Below are positions 49,253 through 61,232 of a DNA stretch of 64,000 nt, piece by piece; position 1 is the first letter of the stretch, and each line of letters starts with the position of its first letter. The notes under the pieces are model-generated. The model did no database searches. It was not told where the DNA came from and saw only the letters and a list, made by a program, of their open reading frames with translations. Origin of the DNA: Mastigias papua (lineage: Eukaryota; Cnidaria; Scyphozoa; Rhizostomeae; Mastigiidae). The translations under genes and the position numbers were made by a program. The stretch spans positions 13,012,214 to 13,076,213 of the forward strand of contig OZ025273.1 of assembly GCA_964019165.1 (NCBI GenBank), in the 5' to 3' direction.

Positions 49253-51739
49253 CGAGGGGCAAATCATTCGGGAAAAAGTTTACGAGACTTTTGAGATTTT
49301 CAAATTTTTCAAAGATTCTTAAGACTTTTTGTATTTTACGAAGATTTTTAAGATCTTTTTGAATTTCACAAAGATTTTTAAGATCTTAAAGATCTTTGGG
49401 ATTTTTGGAGTATTTTATAGATTTTTCCAGTTATTGAAGATTTTTGAGATTTTTGCAAGATTTTTGAGATTTTTAAGATTTTTGAAGATTGTTTTAAAGA
49501 CTTCTATGTTCCATACAGTACATTTCACCCAGTGTAAAGGCTTTTTTTATATATTTTGTTATAAGATATAGTAAAGTAGCTAGTCTAATAACTAAAAACC
49601 TAAACAACAGCTGGTGTAGAGATGTAGAGCTCAGTTACCGATACAATAGGAACGTTTCTTATGTCTCGACTAAGTACCGTCAATGAACAGACAGAGCAGC
49701 ATCGGCTACATTGCTAGGGTACAGTAGGGTAATTTTTCAATAGGGTTAAACTCAACTGTGTGCATACTCGATGACTCAAAGAAAACCTTCCTTTGATAAA
49801 AAGTAGCCATATTTATCCCAGTTGCACAAGATACCAATATTCCCTATGCCGTCTTTCGTCAGGCCAATAAAATTTCTATTGTATTGGAGTTCCCACATAT
49901 TTCCTTTAAAAGTATGAAAACTAAAATACTCTTCTCAGAAGAAACCTTTTATCATCCTCAATTTGTTTGAAGCCACACAGGTCATCGGCTCTAACAGTGC
50001 AGTATTACTTGCACTAAGAGGTGTTGTGGAAGGGAGCCGGCTTGGGAGGCTAGCCCCTTTTGTTACAATGAAGAGAGTTTTGGGAGGCTCAGCCCCCTTT
50101 CAGTTATCACTAGTTTGGTGAACTTCTGGCTTGGTAGCACGAACCAACCCTGTACTACGGTTTTATGAATATTTTACCTAAATTATGCGTACCTTTTGTA
50201 AAGCTTTGTATGCATTCACATTTGAACAGCCTAGTGACGTCATGGATGTGGTCGTGGGGGTGGTCTAAAGAATGGCCTGCAGCTTACCCATATTGTTAAC
50301 TCTTTAGTATGGCACGACTGTTTTCACTGACACGGTTGGGATCATAGATACCATAAATCCTTGATTTGGCCCCTCCCCTCAGGAAAGCTACCCTTCAATA
50401 AGCCCCCGTGCTAGAACTTCCAATTATTTATAAGCCCCACCCTAGATCATAATGAAGTCTTTGACAAAAACTAATTCTTACATTTAGACTGTCTTTGTAA
50501 TATTACGGAGAATAGAAGCTTTGACAGTGAGCTTTTATGCGACATTGTCAAGCAATTTGTAAAAGCCCCCCCCCCCGCAAATATGCTCCAAAAATCAAAC
50601 AAAATAAGTAAATCCCCAGGGAGCTAATTCGAGGACTTTTGAGGATTAACGTCAAAATTTTAGCTATTTTGGCCTCTCCCTTCAAAAAAGCCAAACAAGG
50701 CTGTCTCCATGAGAGCCCCCTTTTTAGTGGTGAATGACGTCATCAACTTTAAATCTACACTCACTGCGTTTTAGAACTAATTATGTAAGTGAAGAGGAAC
50801 CAAACTAAGTTTCAAGTGAACAGAAATCAAGTTCATCAAGTTACAGTCAGTTTTCTATTGCTGATTATATTATCATTCATAGTTACAAATGAAAAGAGAA
50901 TCATATCAAAGATTGTAGAGTTTATTTGAAAGATTTGGAGAAAATCTTGCAATGCATTCGGCAAGAGGAAACCCCTCCTCTTTGTTGGAAAATGTCAACT
51001 ACACGCATTTGTTTCATAAGCAACTGCTTTATAAGAAAGGCAGTACTCGGCAAGGCAAAAAGTTAAGCAATTTTAGTACTGGATTGAAGATTTCTAAGCA
51101 ATTTGAAAAAATGTATTTTCAGTACTTAACAGGAAATATGAACTGACACCATCTTATTAACAGGAATAACCTGTGCAAGCGTTATCTGCCCTCAATACTT
51201 GTTGATCTGCCTTCTGACATGTATATGACCCTATATTTACCTTTTTCTAATCTATTTTCAAAATACACGAACAAAAAGTTAAGCAATTGCTAAGCAATTT
51301 TGAGTACTCAAATTTGCCTTCCAGCTAAGCAAATTTTAGTACTGAGCCCGAGTTGAAATTGCTTATAAAAAAAATGAGTGTATCGACCGTACCCCTACCT
51401 TCAAGCTCAAGACCTCATATATGTATAAGTCCTAACATGAGGAAATTATATTACTTGCGAAAACTCGATAGAAGAAAGGTAATTTAATCCTTGGACTCAA
51501 CGCTCATAGACAAAGGTTGAAGATTTTCTAAAGATTTTGAGATTTTTGTACAGATTTTTAAGATTTTTTTAGAGATTTAGAGATTTTTTTAGAGATTTAG
51601 AGATTTTTTGTAGATTTTGCAGATTTTCGCAGATTTTTGAGATTTTTAAGATTTTCAAAGATTTTTCAGATTTTTTAGAGATTTTTAAAGGTTTTTCAGT
51701 AACGTGTACGAGATTTTTTTAAATGATTTGCCCCTCGAA
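49253..51739. repeat. Interval bounded by 16 bp perfect inverted repeats and AGATTTTT-rich edges
   Basis: CGAGGGGCAAATCATT at 49,253-49,268 is the reverse complement of 51,724-51,739. Just inside each end lies about 200-250 bp of degenerate agattttt iterations (49,290-49,500 and 51,520-51,720), both in the same orientation. The interior has no recognised transposase and includes C-rich stretches near 50,370 and 50,560. It may be a non-autonomous element; this is uncertain. Confidence 0.4.
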
Positions 51740-52371
51740 TTTTGCATACTTCTATATGGACTTCTATATAATTCATCCCCAGCCCCCCACTCAAAAATAT
51801 GCTCCGGCGTCCCTGAAAGTGATAAAAGTTTACAATACCTCAAATGTTAGATCTTAGACCTGAGTACTATAACAAGTTTATTAAAATGCACTTTTTAGGT
51901 CAAAACTACATTCTAAAGTGAATCAGAATTGTATAAAACATAACTCACCTGTTCTCATATTGCTGTATCCAAGTTCCTAGAAAATGAAAAATATTAATAA
52001 TGTCATAATTTGCCAAACTTTAAATGCACGGGAGTCATGAAGCTGAAAGAAATTTTTTTAAGTATTTTTGAGTTTTTCAAATATGTAGGGCATGTATTTT
52101 CTCCATTGGAAAGGATTATACAAATAGTCATGTCTCGTTCACCAACAGTCATTTCATGTTTTATCATTTGTTGTATAGAAATTATTTTAATGATCACGTG
52201 TTATGTAAAAGTACTGGTAAGAGTGTAACAGCTTGAATCATATGTAAAATTAATTCCTTGAAAACATGGGCATTTTTAGTTGTTGTCAAGGCTGTATGTT
52301 GCGAACAAGAATAATAAAGGATTGATGTACAAGGGTTGTCTTTGTATTTTGCTTCTTGACATTACAATTAT
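51740..52371. other. Unassigned DNA upstream of the candidate plus-strand gene
   Basis: A 72-codon plus-strand frame at 52,010-52,228 with a hydrophobic C-terminal half overlaps an equally open minus-strand frame and has no splice support. It could be an upstream exon but I cannot support it. Confidence 0.35.
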
Positions 52372-52974
52372 ATGGTACCTAATGCGACGCCTAGAAGATT
52401 TGAAATGACGACCAGAAATCCAGATTCATATCAGAGCAGCTCTAGCGAAGAGAAAGAAGAAGAAAAGCCTTTACTTAGGCGTCGAGTGTTGAGAAGGGGA
52501 AGTAAGACCGCATCTACGAAGTTTATTACAGAATTTGCGAACGTTATACGACATCAACCGGGATCTTTTCAGGAATCAAATATACTTGCACGTTTGGAAG
52601 TTTTCGCACAATCTTTGAAACAAAAGCAGGGTTACACATTTTTGTTTTATAAGAAACAAACTTTCTTCTTTCAGCCTGGATGTTCCTAACTATTTTGCCA
52701 ATTCCAGGCTCAAATGTTTCTTAAAATTCTTGAAGCTTTTACTAATAGCAAAAACCTAGTGCAGCCAGATTGTCTATCAAATTACAAAGTTCCGCCAGTT
52801 TCCACTCTAGATCCAACATCAAACACTCAAGATAACTGGGAGTTGGATGATGTTTCGCCACAGATTTTTGGAGATGAGCCTACCAAAATGATCGAGAATG
52901 ATGGGTTGGAGGAAGAAATGAGTGTAGAAGTAGATGATGATGGAAGCACTGTTGGTCTTTTGCAAACCTTTTAA
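52372..52974 (+). CDS. Small two-exon candidate gene, unknown product
   Basis: Two frames in the same phase are separated by a 105 bp segment containing one stop. A donor after 52,630 (CAGG|GTTACA) and an acceptor before 52,736 (cttaaaattcttgaag) join them in phase 1. The product is about 165 residues with a stop at 52,972-52,974. A polyadenylation signal AATAAA lies at 53,048. The predicted protein starts MVPNATPRRFEMTTRNPDSY. It has a serine and acidic patch (SSSSEEKEEE), a basic run (LRRRVLRRGSK), a helix-prone middle (FITEFANVIRHQ, NILARLEVFAQSLK) and an acidic C-terminus. The charge pattern suggests a soluble, perhaps nuclear protein. I do not recognise a family, and neither splice site is strong. 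Confidence 0.45.
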
Positions 52975-53047
52975 GACTTTTTTAAACATTTTCATACCGC
53001 AGTTAAAAGCAGTTAAGAGATGGATGTAATACGAAATTATTCTACCC

Positions 53048-53053
53048 AATAAA
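53048..53053 (+). promoter_or_regulatory. Polyadenylation signal AATAAA
   Basis: AATAAA lies 74 nt after the stop codon of the candidate gene at 52,372-52,974, which supports that frame being transcribed in the plus direction. Confidence 0.5.
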
Positions 53054-53282
53054 AAATTTCATACCACAACTATTTTTCAAGTTTACTTTCCAATCTCAGC
53101 CTGCCCATGTTTCTTAACTTTTTTCTTATCTTTTAGCTAGTTTGAACCTCATGTCACTTATAGACATGGTTCTTATAAGAAAACTTGTATCTTAAAAACT
53201 TGAATCAGAAGATTCTTGAGGTTTGTGATCTTGAAGATTTTGACAAGAGATTGATGAATCTACTGAGTATGATACTCGGTTA

Positions 53283-53988
53283 AGCCCTTTTTACACTACA
53301 ACTTTTAACCTCGGTTGAACCTGGCTTGACGTTAACCCAGGTTAGAAATCTTGTAGTGTAAAAGCAGCCAACCTGGGTTCAACCCAGGTTACACCAACCC
53401 TTCTCCGAAGGTGGGCTGAACCCAGGTTGAACCTGGGCTAGATTCGAGAAAATGTAGTGTAAACGCAAACTTGGGCCGAACCCAGGTTAATGATTGGTGA
53501 GCGCATGCGCTTTTTCAACACCCCACCAGCATCCACCCCTCTGCTTACTCCACAACGATCTTACAACTGTTCTTGATAGGGACAACTCCGAAATTAGGCT
53601 TTGAAATGTTATCTGATTTCTTTATGCCATCCACCGTACAGTTTCCATTCGATTTATGCTTCTTCGGTACAATCCCTCTTGTCTCCTTCTTTGTCTCACA
53701 CACCTACGCTTCAGAGCATGGTAGACACACAGTGTTACTAACTTCAACAAAAATACCTGCCGTGCAAAGTTCAATCCCCACGATAAACTTTCTTTGTTGC
53801 CGCCTGCCATTTTGAAAATTGCCGATTAAGAGCGAAGTGTATTCGTGACGTCACTAACCCGGGGTCAACCTAACTTTGCGTTTACACTGCACTTTGCAGT
53901 CAATGTAGTGTAAACGAATGTGGGTTGAACCCAGGTTGAACCCTGGTTGACTTTAACCCAGGTTAAAAGTTATAGTGTAAACAGGGCT
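53283..53988. mobile_element. 706 bp Harbinger-like element built of AACCCAGGTTGAACC repeats
   Basis: Ends are AGCCCTTTTTACACTACAAC and, in complement, AGCCCTGTTTACACTATAAC, both continuing TTTTAACC. Flanking three bases are TTA and GTA, close to the TWA target of PIF/Harbinger but not identical. Subterminal regions contain many direct and inverted iterations of aacccaggtt/aacctgggtt. A 62-codon minus-strand frame at 53,622-53,810 is rich in arginine (HALKRRCVRQRRRQ) and may be a remnant of a transposase N-terminus. Confidence 0.72.
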
Positions 53989-54169
53989 GTAATCTCACTT
54001 TACATGCAAGGGAACTACGTGAAGTTTTCTGGTGGCGGAAGTGTTGGGAACTCTGTGAGTCCAACGACGACAACTTTGGCTTTTTCTTCACCCAGAAATG
54101 CGAGCCTTGGCAGTACAGCTGTAATCAATGGAGTGCAAGGGCCATCGAGCTATGGAACACCAAGTCAAA

Positions 54170-54332
54170 GTCAAGTCAAAGTCTACAACGAGTTGAAGAA
54201 AATTCGTCTAACGCAAGTAAATTACCGAAAATTAGTTTGCCGCTGTTCAACGGGAACATAAAGCTATTTTTTACCTTCTGGCAAGTTTCAACTGTGGAAA
54301 AGACAGTGGGCTGGCAAGTGGACATATAGATT
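54170..54332 (+). pseudogene. Fragment resembling BEL/Pao gag (DUF1759-like)
   Basis: One frame reads NASKLPKISLPLFNGNIKLF followed by FTFWQ. This resembles the LPKLxLPxFxGxxxxxxxFW signature of gag-like DUF1759 regions in BEL/Pao retrotransposons. It ends at a stop near 54,330. No LTRs or further domains are visible. Confidence 0.4.
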
Positions 54333-54801
54333 TTATAAACTTTTCCAAAATGATACGAGACCTACAGATTCTGAATGTTCATTTAAAGTTGTATCCATAA
54401 ATGGTCTCATTTGTCTCCTACCTCCAAATACGTCCAAAGATACAACCCTTTAAGCTTCATCAATTCAGGAACTTCACATTTTGCTGGATGTTTCACTTTG
54501 AACTTAGCATAAATTGTAGCTTGAATTAAAACTGGACTTTCAATATACCCAAAGTCCCTAAATTCCCCCAATTAGACATTCTTAGATCAACAGACGCATT
54601 GGATCTAAAAATTTCCGTATTGGCTAGGGTCATGTGAATGCCTTCTAATTTACTCTTTGGCTATTGTCTTATAGTTTACATGATAAAGTACGCATTCTAA
54701 TTCCTAAATATTGTCCAATTTTGGCACCAGGAGTCCATATCAATGTGTAGATAGCAAAAAACACCCGAGATGGAATTTGTAAAATTTGGAAATTTTAATT
54801 G

Positions 54802-54967
54802 TGTCTGCTTAGTCTCTGCGTAGTGCGTCCTACGTACCGAGCTTCACATCGACACAAAAATTCGTAAACTACACAACTTTCTTGGGTGTTAGGGATGCCA
54901 TATTTTCCAGCAGATGGTAGCATGACCTTAGTATGGCAGGACGCAATACGCAAAGACTAAGCAGACA
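54802..54967. mobile_element. 166 bp MITE with 30 bp inverted termini
   Basis: The ends TGTCTGCTTAGTCTCTGCGT and, in complement, TGTCTGCTTAGTCTTTGCGT continue to TGCGTCCT, with two differences over 30 bp. No clear target duplication was seen. Confidence 0.8.
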
Positions 54968-55149
54968 GAATAAAACATCATGTACCCATGAGCATCAGGA
55001 CGAAAAACACTATAACAAGAGAACAGCCACCTCGTATGTGTAAAAACTCTAATTCTAAAATGAAAAATGATTCAGCCATAGGACAACATTTCATCAAAAT
55101 CCAAAATCAGCCAAAACATATTCGGAAGATAACTTTCGGATAGTAGGAC

Positions 55150-55410
55150 ATGCAAGATCGTCCTTTCATTTAAGTGGTTTGGAATCGGTTTACATTAAGA
55201 CTCAAAACCCAGTCTTGTGTAAACAAAAGGAGTTCACTTTCTCACTTGGACACTTGAAGGAAACAATGGTGAATAGGTGCCAAGTGGCCAATCATACGGC
55301 TAACTGGACACATTATTCATTATATCACGTGTATCCGCATCTGGCAATATATTTCGGTTCACCTTTCGGTATAACTAAAACATTGTGCCGCTATTTCGTG
55401 CGGTAGTGAA
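55150..55410. mobile_element. Third member of the TTCACTA-terminal MITE family
   Basis: The right end, in complement, reads TTCACTACCGCACGAAATAG and then GAAAGGTGAACCGAAATATA, as in the 15.5 kb hairpin. The interior matches 34,840-35,050. The left end is not clear, so the start is approximate. Confidence 0.65.
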
Positions 55411-55498
55411 TATCTGCTAAAAGTACATTACGGATATACATGAAAAGCTATCTTTGTTTTACTTTAATTTTAAAGAAGATGTATCCAACATTGTATTA

Positions 55499-56229
55499 GG
55501 CTGCATTCACATTGCACAATATTTTACTGGCGTCTTAACACAGTAGGGAACAGTGCGCGCCTCCGGCGATTATCCTGTTCAGATTGGCAACTTGTTTCAA
55601 AGAGCGCGATTTATGGAACGATGAATAAACTTTCTCACTTTCCTTTGACTGAATAGGTTCAGAAATCATTCTGTGAACTTAAATCATGTAGAACTTTCCG
55701 AAAACTCTCAAACCGACTGTCATAGAAAACCAAGGCACGAGCAGATCGTCATAACAGGAAAATTTAACTAGGGGAAATGAAAATACCCGCCCAAGGTAAG
55801 GATGATAAGAAAACATGCACTGGGACATTGATACATAACACAAACAAGTTATGTTCTTGCGCTACTAGCTCCCACAGAAGAGTTTACTAGCAGAGAAATT
55901 TTGTAAGCTGAAATATTATTGTGAAAAAGCTAAGAAGTTACCGAATTACAAACCTGTATTATAAATACGGTGTACCTAGATGACCATTGTATGGTTAGTT
56001 CGACAATTAGCTAAAAAATTTCTGTATTACCATGCTTTTATAACAGCAGGTCCATGTCTATCGCGCGAGTAACTTATCTGTCAGCTTACTAGAAAGCTTT
56101 AATAGCATAAGTGCGCTCGCTACCACCCGGTGCGAAGTGCGCAATGTGAACACGACAAGGGATCAGTATAGCGGAAATTGGCAAGCGCGTATAGTCGCTA
56201 GCAAAAGATAGTGCAATCTGAATGCAGCC
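55499..56229. mobile_element. 731 bp PIF/Harbinger-type MITE with TTA target duplication
   Basis: The ends GGCTGCATTCACATTGCACA and, in complement, GGCTGCATTCAGATTGCACT are flanked on both sides by TTA. No coding capacity. Subterminal regions are enriched in GCGCGC-type motifs against the AT-rich surroundings. Confidence 0.85.
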
Positions 56230-56255
56230 TTAGGCAATCATGTTCGCCTCGAGAC

Positions 56256-56320
56256 CATGCAAATAGGTGCTCTACGAAGAGCCATGCAAATAGGTGCTAC
56301 CATGCAAATAGGTGCGCAGC
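56256..56320. repeat. Three short copies of CATGCAAATAGGTGC upstream of the satellite
   Basis: CCATGCAAATAGGTGC occurs three times within about 60 bp, at intervals of roughly 34 and 18 bp. The same 16-mer is the junction sequence of every satellite monomer downstream. It includes the octamer ATGCAAAT, the POU-domain factor site. Confidence 0.85.
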
Positions 56321-56642
56321 GGGTAGCCACTTAAACAGAAATAGTCATTCGATACTTTAACGTCTGATGAGAACTACTTATCGCCGAAAGACACAACGGG
56401 GGTACAACATATACACCACTACACATAAACACAACACGCCGTTCGCGCAACGATAAGAGGACTGATTAGGCCTGTAAACCATGACATGAATCACACGTAC
56501 TTTATGCAACTTCCATTATGGTTTATTCAAATTCACTACACAACTGTGACTACCTTGTTTCAACAATTTCTCGATCAGAAGAGATTACAAACAAGTAGGA
56601 AGATATACGAAACAGATCGTTCCCTCTTCATCTCCCTTTTAG

Positions 56643-59600
56643 GCCCGTGCACTGTTTATGTCCTGTATCCGCTATATACTGGAAATAGATTAGGTGCAGA
56701 ATAATTCGCAATTGTTGTCTCCTTACCGGGTGAATGATGTTTTCTGATAAAATCGACCATTCTGAGTACTCTGGGGCAAAACTTGGGAATATTTTTCATT
56801 TCAGTTACGTAAAGAGACATACCATGCAAATAGGTGCTGTGTGTGAAAACTCATAAAATTGCAGTCTCCTTTCACATTAATCGATGTTTTCTAATATAAT
56901 CAACCACTAGGAGTGTTTTAGAGCAAAAACCGGGATTATTTTTTGTTTCAGTTACGTAAAGAGACATACCATGCATATAGGTGCACATAGCCCGTGCACT
57001 GTTTATGTCCTGTATGCGCTATATACTCAGGATTGATTACATGTAGAATAATTCGCAATTGTTGTCTCCTTACCGGTTCAATGATGTTTTCTGATAAAAT
57101 CGACCATTCTGAGTACTCTGGGGCAAAAATTGGGAATATTTTTCATTTCAGTTACGTAAAGAGACATACCATGCAAATAGGTGCTGTGTGTGAAAACTCA
57201 TAAAATTGCAGTCTCCTTTCACATTAATCGATGTTTTCTAATATAATCAACCACTAGGAGTGTTTTAGAGCAAAAACCGGGATTATTTTTTGTTTCAGTT
57301 ACGTAAAGAGACATACCATGCATATAGGTGCACATAGCCCGTGCACTGTTTATGTCCTGTATGCGCTATATACTCAAGATTGATTACATGTAGAATAATT
57401 CGCAATTGTTGTCTCCTTACCGGTTCAATGATGTTTTCTGATAAAATCGACCATTCTGAGTACTCTGGGGCAAAAATTGGGAATATTTTTCATTTCAGTT
57501 ACGTAAAGAGACATACCATGCAAATAGGTGCTGTGTGTGAAAACTCATAAAATTGCAGTCTCCTTTCACATTAATCGATGTTTTCTAATATAATCAACCA
57601 CTAGGAGTGTTTTAGAGCAAAAACCGGGATTATTTTTTGTTTCAGTTACGTAAAGAGACATACCATGCATATAGGTGCACATAGCCCGTGCACTGTTTAT
57701 GTCCTGTATCCGCTATATACTCAAGATTGATTACATGTAGAATAATTCGCAATTGTTGTCTCCTTACCGGTTCAATGATGTTTTCTGATAAAATCGACCA
57801 TTCTGAGTACTCTGGGGCAAAAATTGGGAATATTTTTCATTTCAGTTACGTAAAGAGACATACCATGCAAATAGGTGCTGTGTGTGAAAACTCATAAAAT
57901 TGCAGTCTCCTTTCACATTAATCGATGTTTTCTAATATAATCAACCACTAGGAGTGTTTTAGAGCAAAAACCGGGATTATTTTTTGTTTCAGTTACGTAA
58001 AGAGACATACCATGCATATAGGTGCACATAGCCCGTGCACTGTTTATGTCCTGTATCCGCTATATACTCAAGATTGATTACATGTAGAATAATTCGCAAT
58101 TGTTGTCTCCTTACCGGTTCAATGATGTTTTCTGATAAAATCGACCATTCTGAGTACTCTGGGGCAAAAATTGGGAATATTTTTCATTTCAGTTACGTAA
58201 AGAGACATATCATGCAAATAGGTGCTGTGTGTGAAAACTCATAAAATTGCAGTCTCCTTTCACATTAATCGATGTTTTCTAATATAATCAACCACTAGGA
58301 GTGTTTTAGAGCAAAAACCGGGATTATTTTTTGTTTCAGTTACGTAAAGAGACATACCATGCAAATAGGTGCTGTGTGTGAAAACTCATAAAATTGCAGT
58401 CTCCTTTCACATTAATCGATGTTTTCTGATATAATCAACCACTAGGAGTGTTTTAGAGCAAAAACCGGGATTATTTTTTGTTTCAGTTACGTAAAGAGAC
58501 ATACCATGCATATAGGTGCACATAGCCCGTGCACTGTTTATGTCCTGTATGCGCTATATACTCAGGATTGATTACATGTAGAATAATTCGCAATTGTTGT
58601 CTCCTTACCGGTTCAATGATGTTTTCTGATAAAATCGACCATTCTGAGTACTCTGGGGCAAAACTTGGGAATATTTTTCATTTCAGTTACGTAAAGAGAC
58701 ATACCATGCAAATAGGTGCTGTGTGTGAAAACTCATAAAATTGCAGTCTCCTTTCACATTAATCGATGTTTTCTAATATAATCAACCACTAGGAGTGTTT
58801 TAGAGCAAAAACCGGGATTATTTTTTGTTTCAGTTACGTAAAGAGACATACCATGCATATAGGTGCACATAGCCCGTGCACTGTTTATGTCCTGTATGCG
58901 CTATATACTCAAGATTGATTACATGTAGAATAATTCGCAATTGTTGTCTCCTTACCGGGTGAATGATGTTTTCTGATAAAATCGACCATTCTGAGTACTC
59001 TGGGGCAAAACTTGGGAATATTTTTCATTTCAGTTACGTAAAGAGACATACCATGCAAATAGGTGCTGTGTGTGAAAACTCATAAAATTGCAGTCTCCTT
59101 TCACATTAATCGATGTTTTCTAATATAATCAACCACTAGGAGTGTTTTAGAGCAAAAACCGGGATTATTTTTTGTTTCAGTTACGTAAAGAGACATACCA
59201 TGCATATAGGTGCACATAGCCCGTGCACTGTTTATGTCCTGTATGCGCTATATACTCAGGATTGATTACATGTAGAATAATTCGCAATTGTTGTCTCCTT
59301 ACCGGTTCAATGATGTTTTCTGATAAAATCGACCATTCTGAGTACTCTGGGGCAAAAATTGGGAATATTTTTCATTTCAGTTACGTAAAGAGACATACCA
59401 TGCAAATAGGTGCTGTGTGTGAAAACTCATAAAATTGCAGTCTCCTTTCACATTAATCGATGTTTTCTAATATAATCAACCACTAGGAGTGTTTTAGAGC
59501 AAAAACCGGGATTATTTTTTGTTTCAGTTACGTAAAGAGACATACCATGCATATAGGTGCACATAGCCCGTGCACTGTTTATGTCCTGTATGCGCTATAT

Positions 59601-61232
59601 ACTCAAGATTGATTACATGTAGAATAATTCGCAATTGTTGTCTCCTTACCGGTTCAATGATGTTTTCTGATAAAATCGACCATTCTGAGTACTCTGGGGC
59701 AAAAATTGGGAATATTTTTCATTTCAGTTACGTAAAGAGACATACCATGCAAATAGGTGCTGTGTGTGAAAACTCATAAAATTGCAGTCTCCTTTCACAT
59801 TAATCGATGTTTTCTAATATAATCAACCACTAGGAGTGTTTTAGAGCAAAAACCGGGATTATTTTTTGTTTCAGTTACGTAAAGAGACATACCATGCATA
59901 TAGGTGCACATAGCCCGTGCACTGTTTATGTCCTGTATCCGCTATATACTCAAGATTGATTACATGTAGAATAATTCGCAATTGTTGTCTCCTTACCGGT
60001 TCAATGATGTTTTCTGATAAAATCGACCATTCTGAGTACTCTGGGGCAAAAATTGGGAATATTTTTCATTTCAGTTACGTAAAGAGACATATCATGCAAA
60101 TAGGTGCTGTGTGTGAAAACTCATAAAATTGCAGTCTCCTTTCACATTAATCGATGTTTTCTAATATAATCAACCACTAGGAGTGTTTTAGAGCAAAAAC
60201 CGGGATTATTTTTTGTTTCAGTTACGTAAAGAGACATACCATGCAAATAGGTGCTGTGTGTGAAAACTCATAAAATTGCAGTCTCCTTTCACATTAATCG
60301 ATGTTTTCTGATATAATCAACCACTAGGAGTGTTTTAGAGCAAAAACCGGGATTATTTTTTGTTTCAGTTACGTAAAGAGACATACCATGCATATAGGTG
60401 CACATAGCCCGTGCACTGTTTATGTCCTGTATGCGCTATATACTCAGGATTGATTACATGTAGAATAATTCGCAATTGTTGTCTCCTTACCGGTTCAATG
60501 ATGTTTTCTGATAAAATCGACCATTCTGAGTACTCTGGGGCAAAACTTGGGAATATTTTTCATTTCAGTTACGTAAAGAGACATACCATGCAAATAGGTG
60601 CTGTGTGTGAAAACTCATAAAATTGCAGTCTCCTTTCACATTAATCGATGTTTTCTAATATAATCAACCACTAGGAGTGTTTTAGAGCAAAATCCGGGAT
60701 TATTTTTTGTTTCAGTTACGTAAAGAGACATACCATGAATATAGGTGCACATAGCCGGTGCACTGTTTATGTCCTGTATGCGCTATATACTCAAGATTGA
60801 TTACATGTAGAATAATTCGCAATTGTTGTCTCCTTACCGGTTCAATGATGTTTTCTGATAAAATCGACCATTCTGAGTACTCTGGGGCAAAAATTGGGAA
60901 TATTTTTCATTTCAGTTACGTAAAGAGACATACCATGCAAATAGGTGCTGTGTGTGAAAACTCATAAAATTGCAGTCTCCTTTCACATTAATCGATGTTT
61001 TCTAATATAATCAACCACTAGGAGTGTTTTAGAGCAAAAACTGGGATTATTTTTTGTTTCAGTTACGTAAAGAGACATACCATGCATATAGGTGCACATA
61101 GCCGGTGCACTGTTTATGTCCTGTATGCGCTATATACTCAAGATTGATTACATGTAGAATAATTCGCAATTGTTGTCTCCTTACCGGGTGAATGATGTTT
61201 TCTGATAAAATCGACCATTCTGAGTACTCTGG
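56643..61232. repeat. Satellite array, 347 bp dimeric monomer, about 12.5 copies
   Basis: Starts of the longer subunit (GCCCGTGCACTGTTTATGTC, with slight variants) recur at 347 bp spacing from 56,643 to 61,101. Two spacings are 494 bp (58,031 to 58,525 and 59,913 to 60,407). Each monomer is a 200 bp subunit plus a 147 bp subunit that share diverged sequence, including TTTCAGTTACGTAAAGAGAC. The 494 bp steps carry an extra 147 bp subunit. Each dimer holds one ATGCAAAT octamer and one ATGCATAT variant. The repeated 69-codon frames begin at GTG and are by-products of recent amplification. The array is cut at 61,232 by an LTR element. Confidence 0.95.

Noticed and set aside
56990..61000. Ten near-identical 69-codon frames that look like a gene family
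   Set aside because: They start at GTG, sit inside a 347 bp satellite monomer, and stay open only because the copies are recent. The 58,872 copy is not open over the same length.
56643..61232. CRISPR array
   Set aside because: Repeats are hundreds of bases long without unique spacers, and the genome is eukaryotic. It is a satellite.
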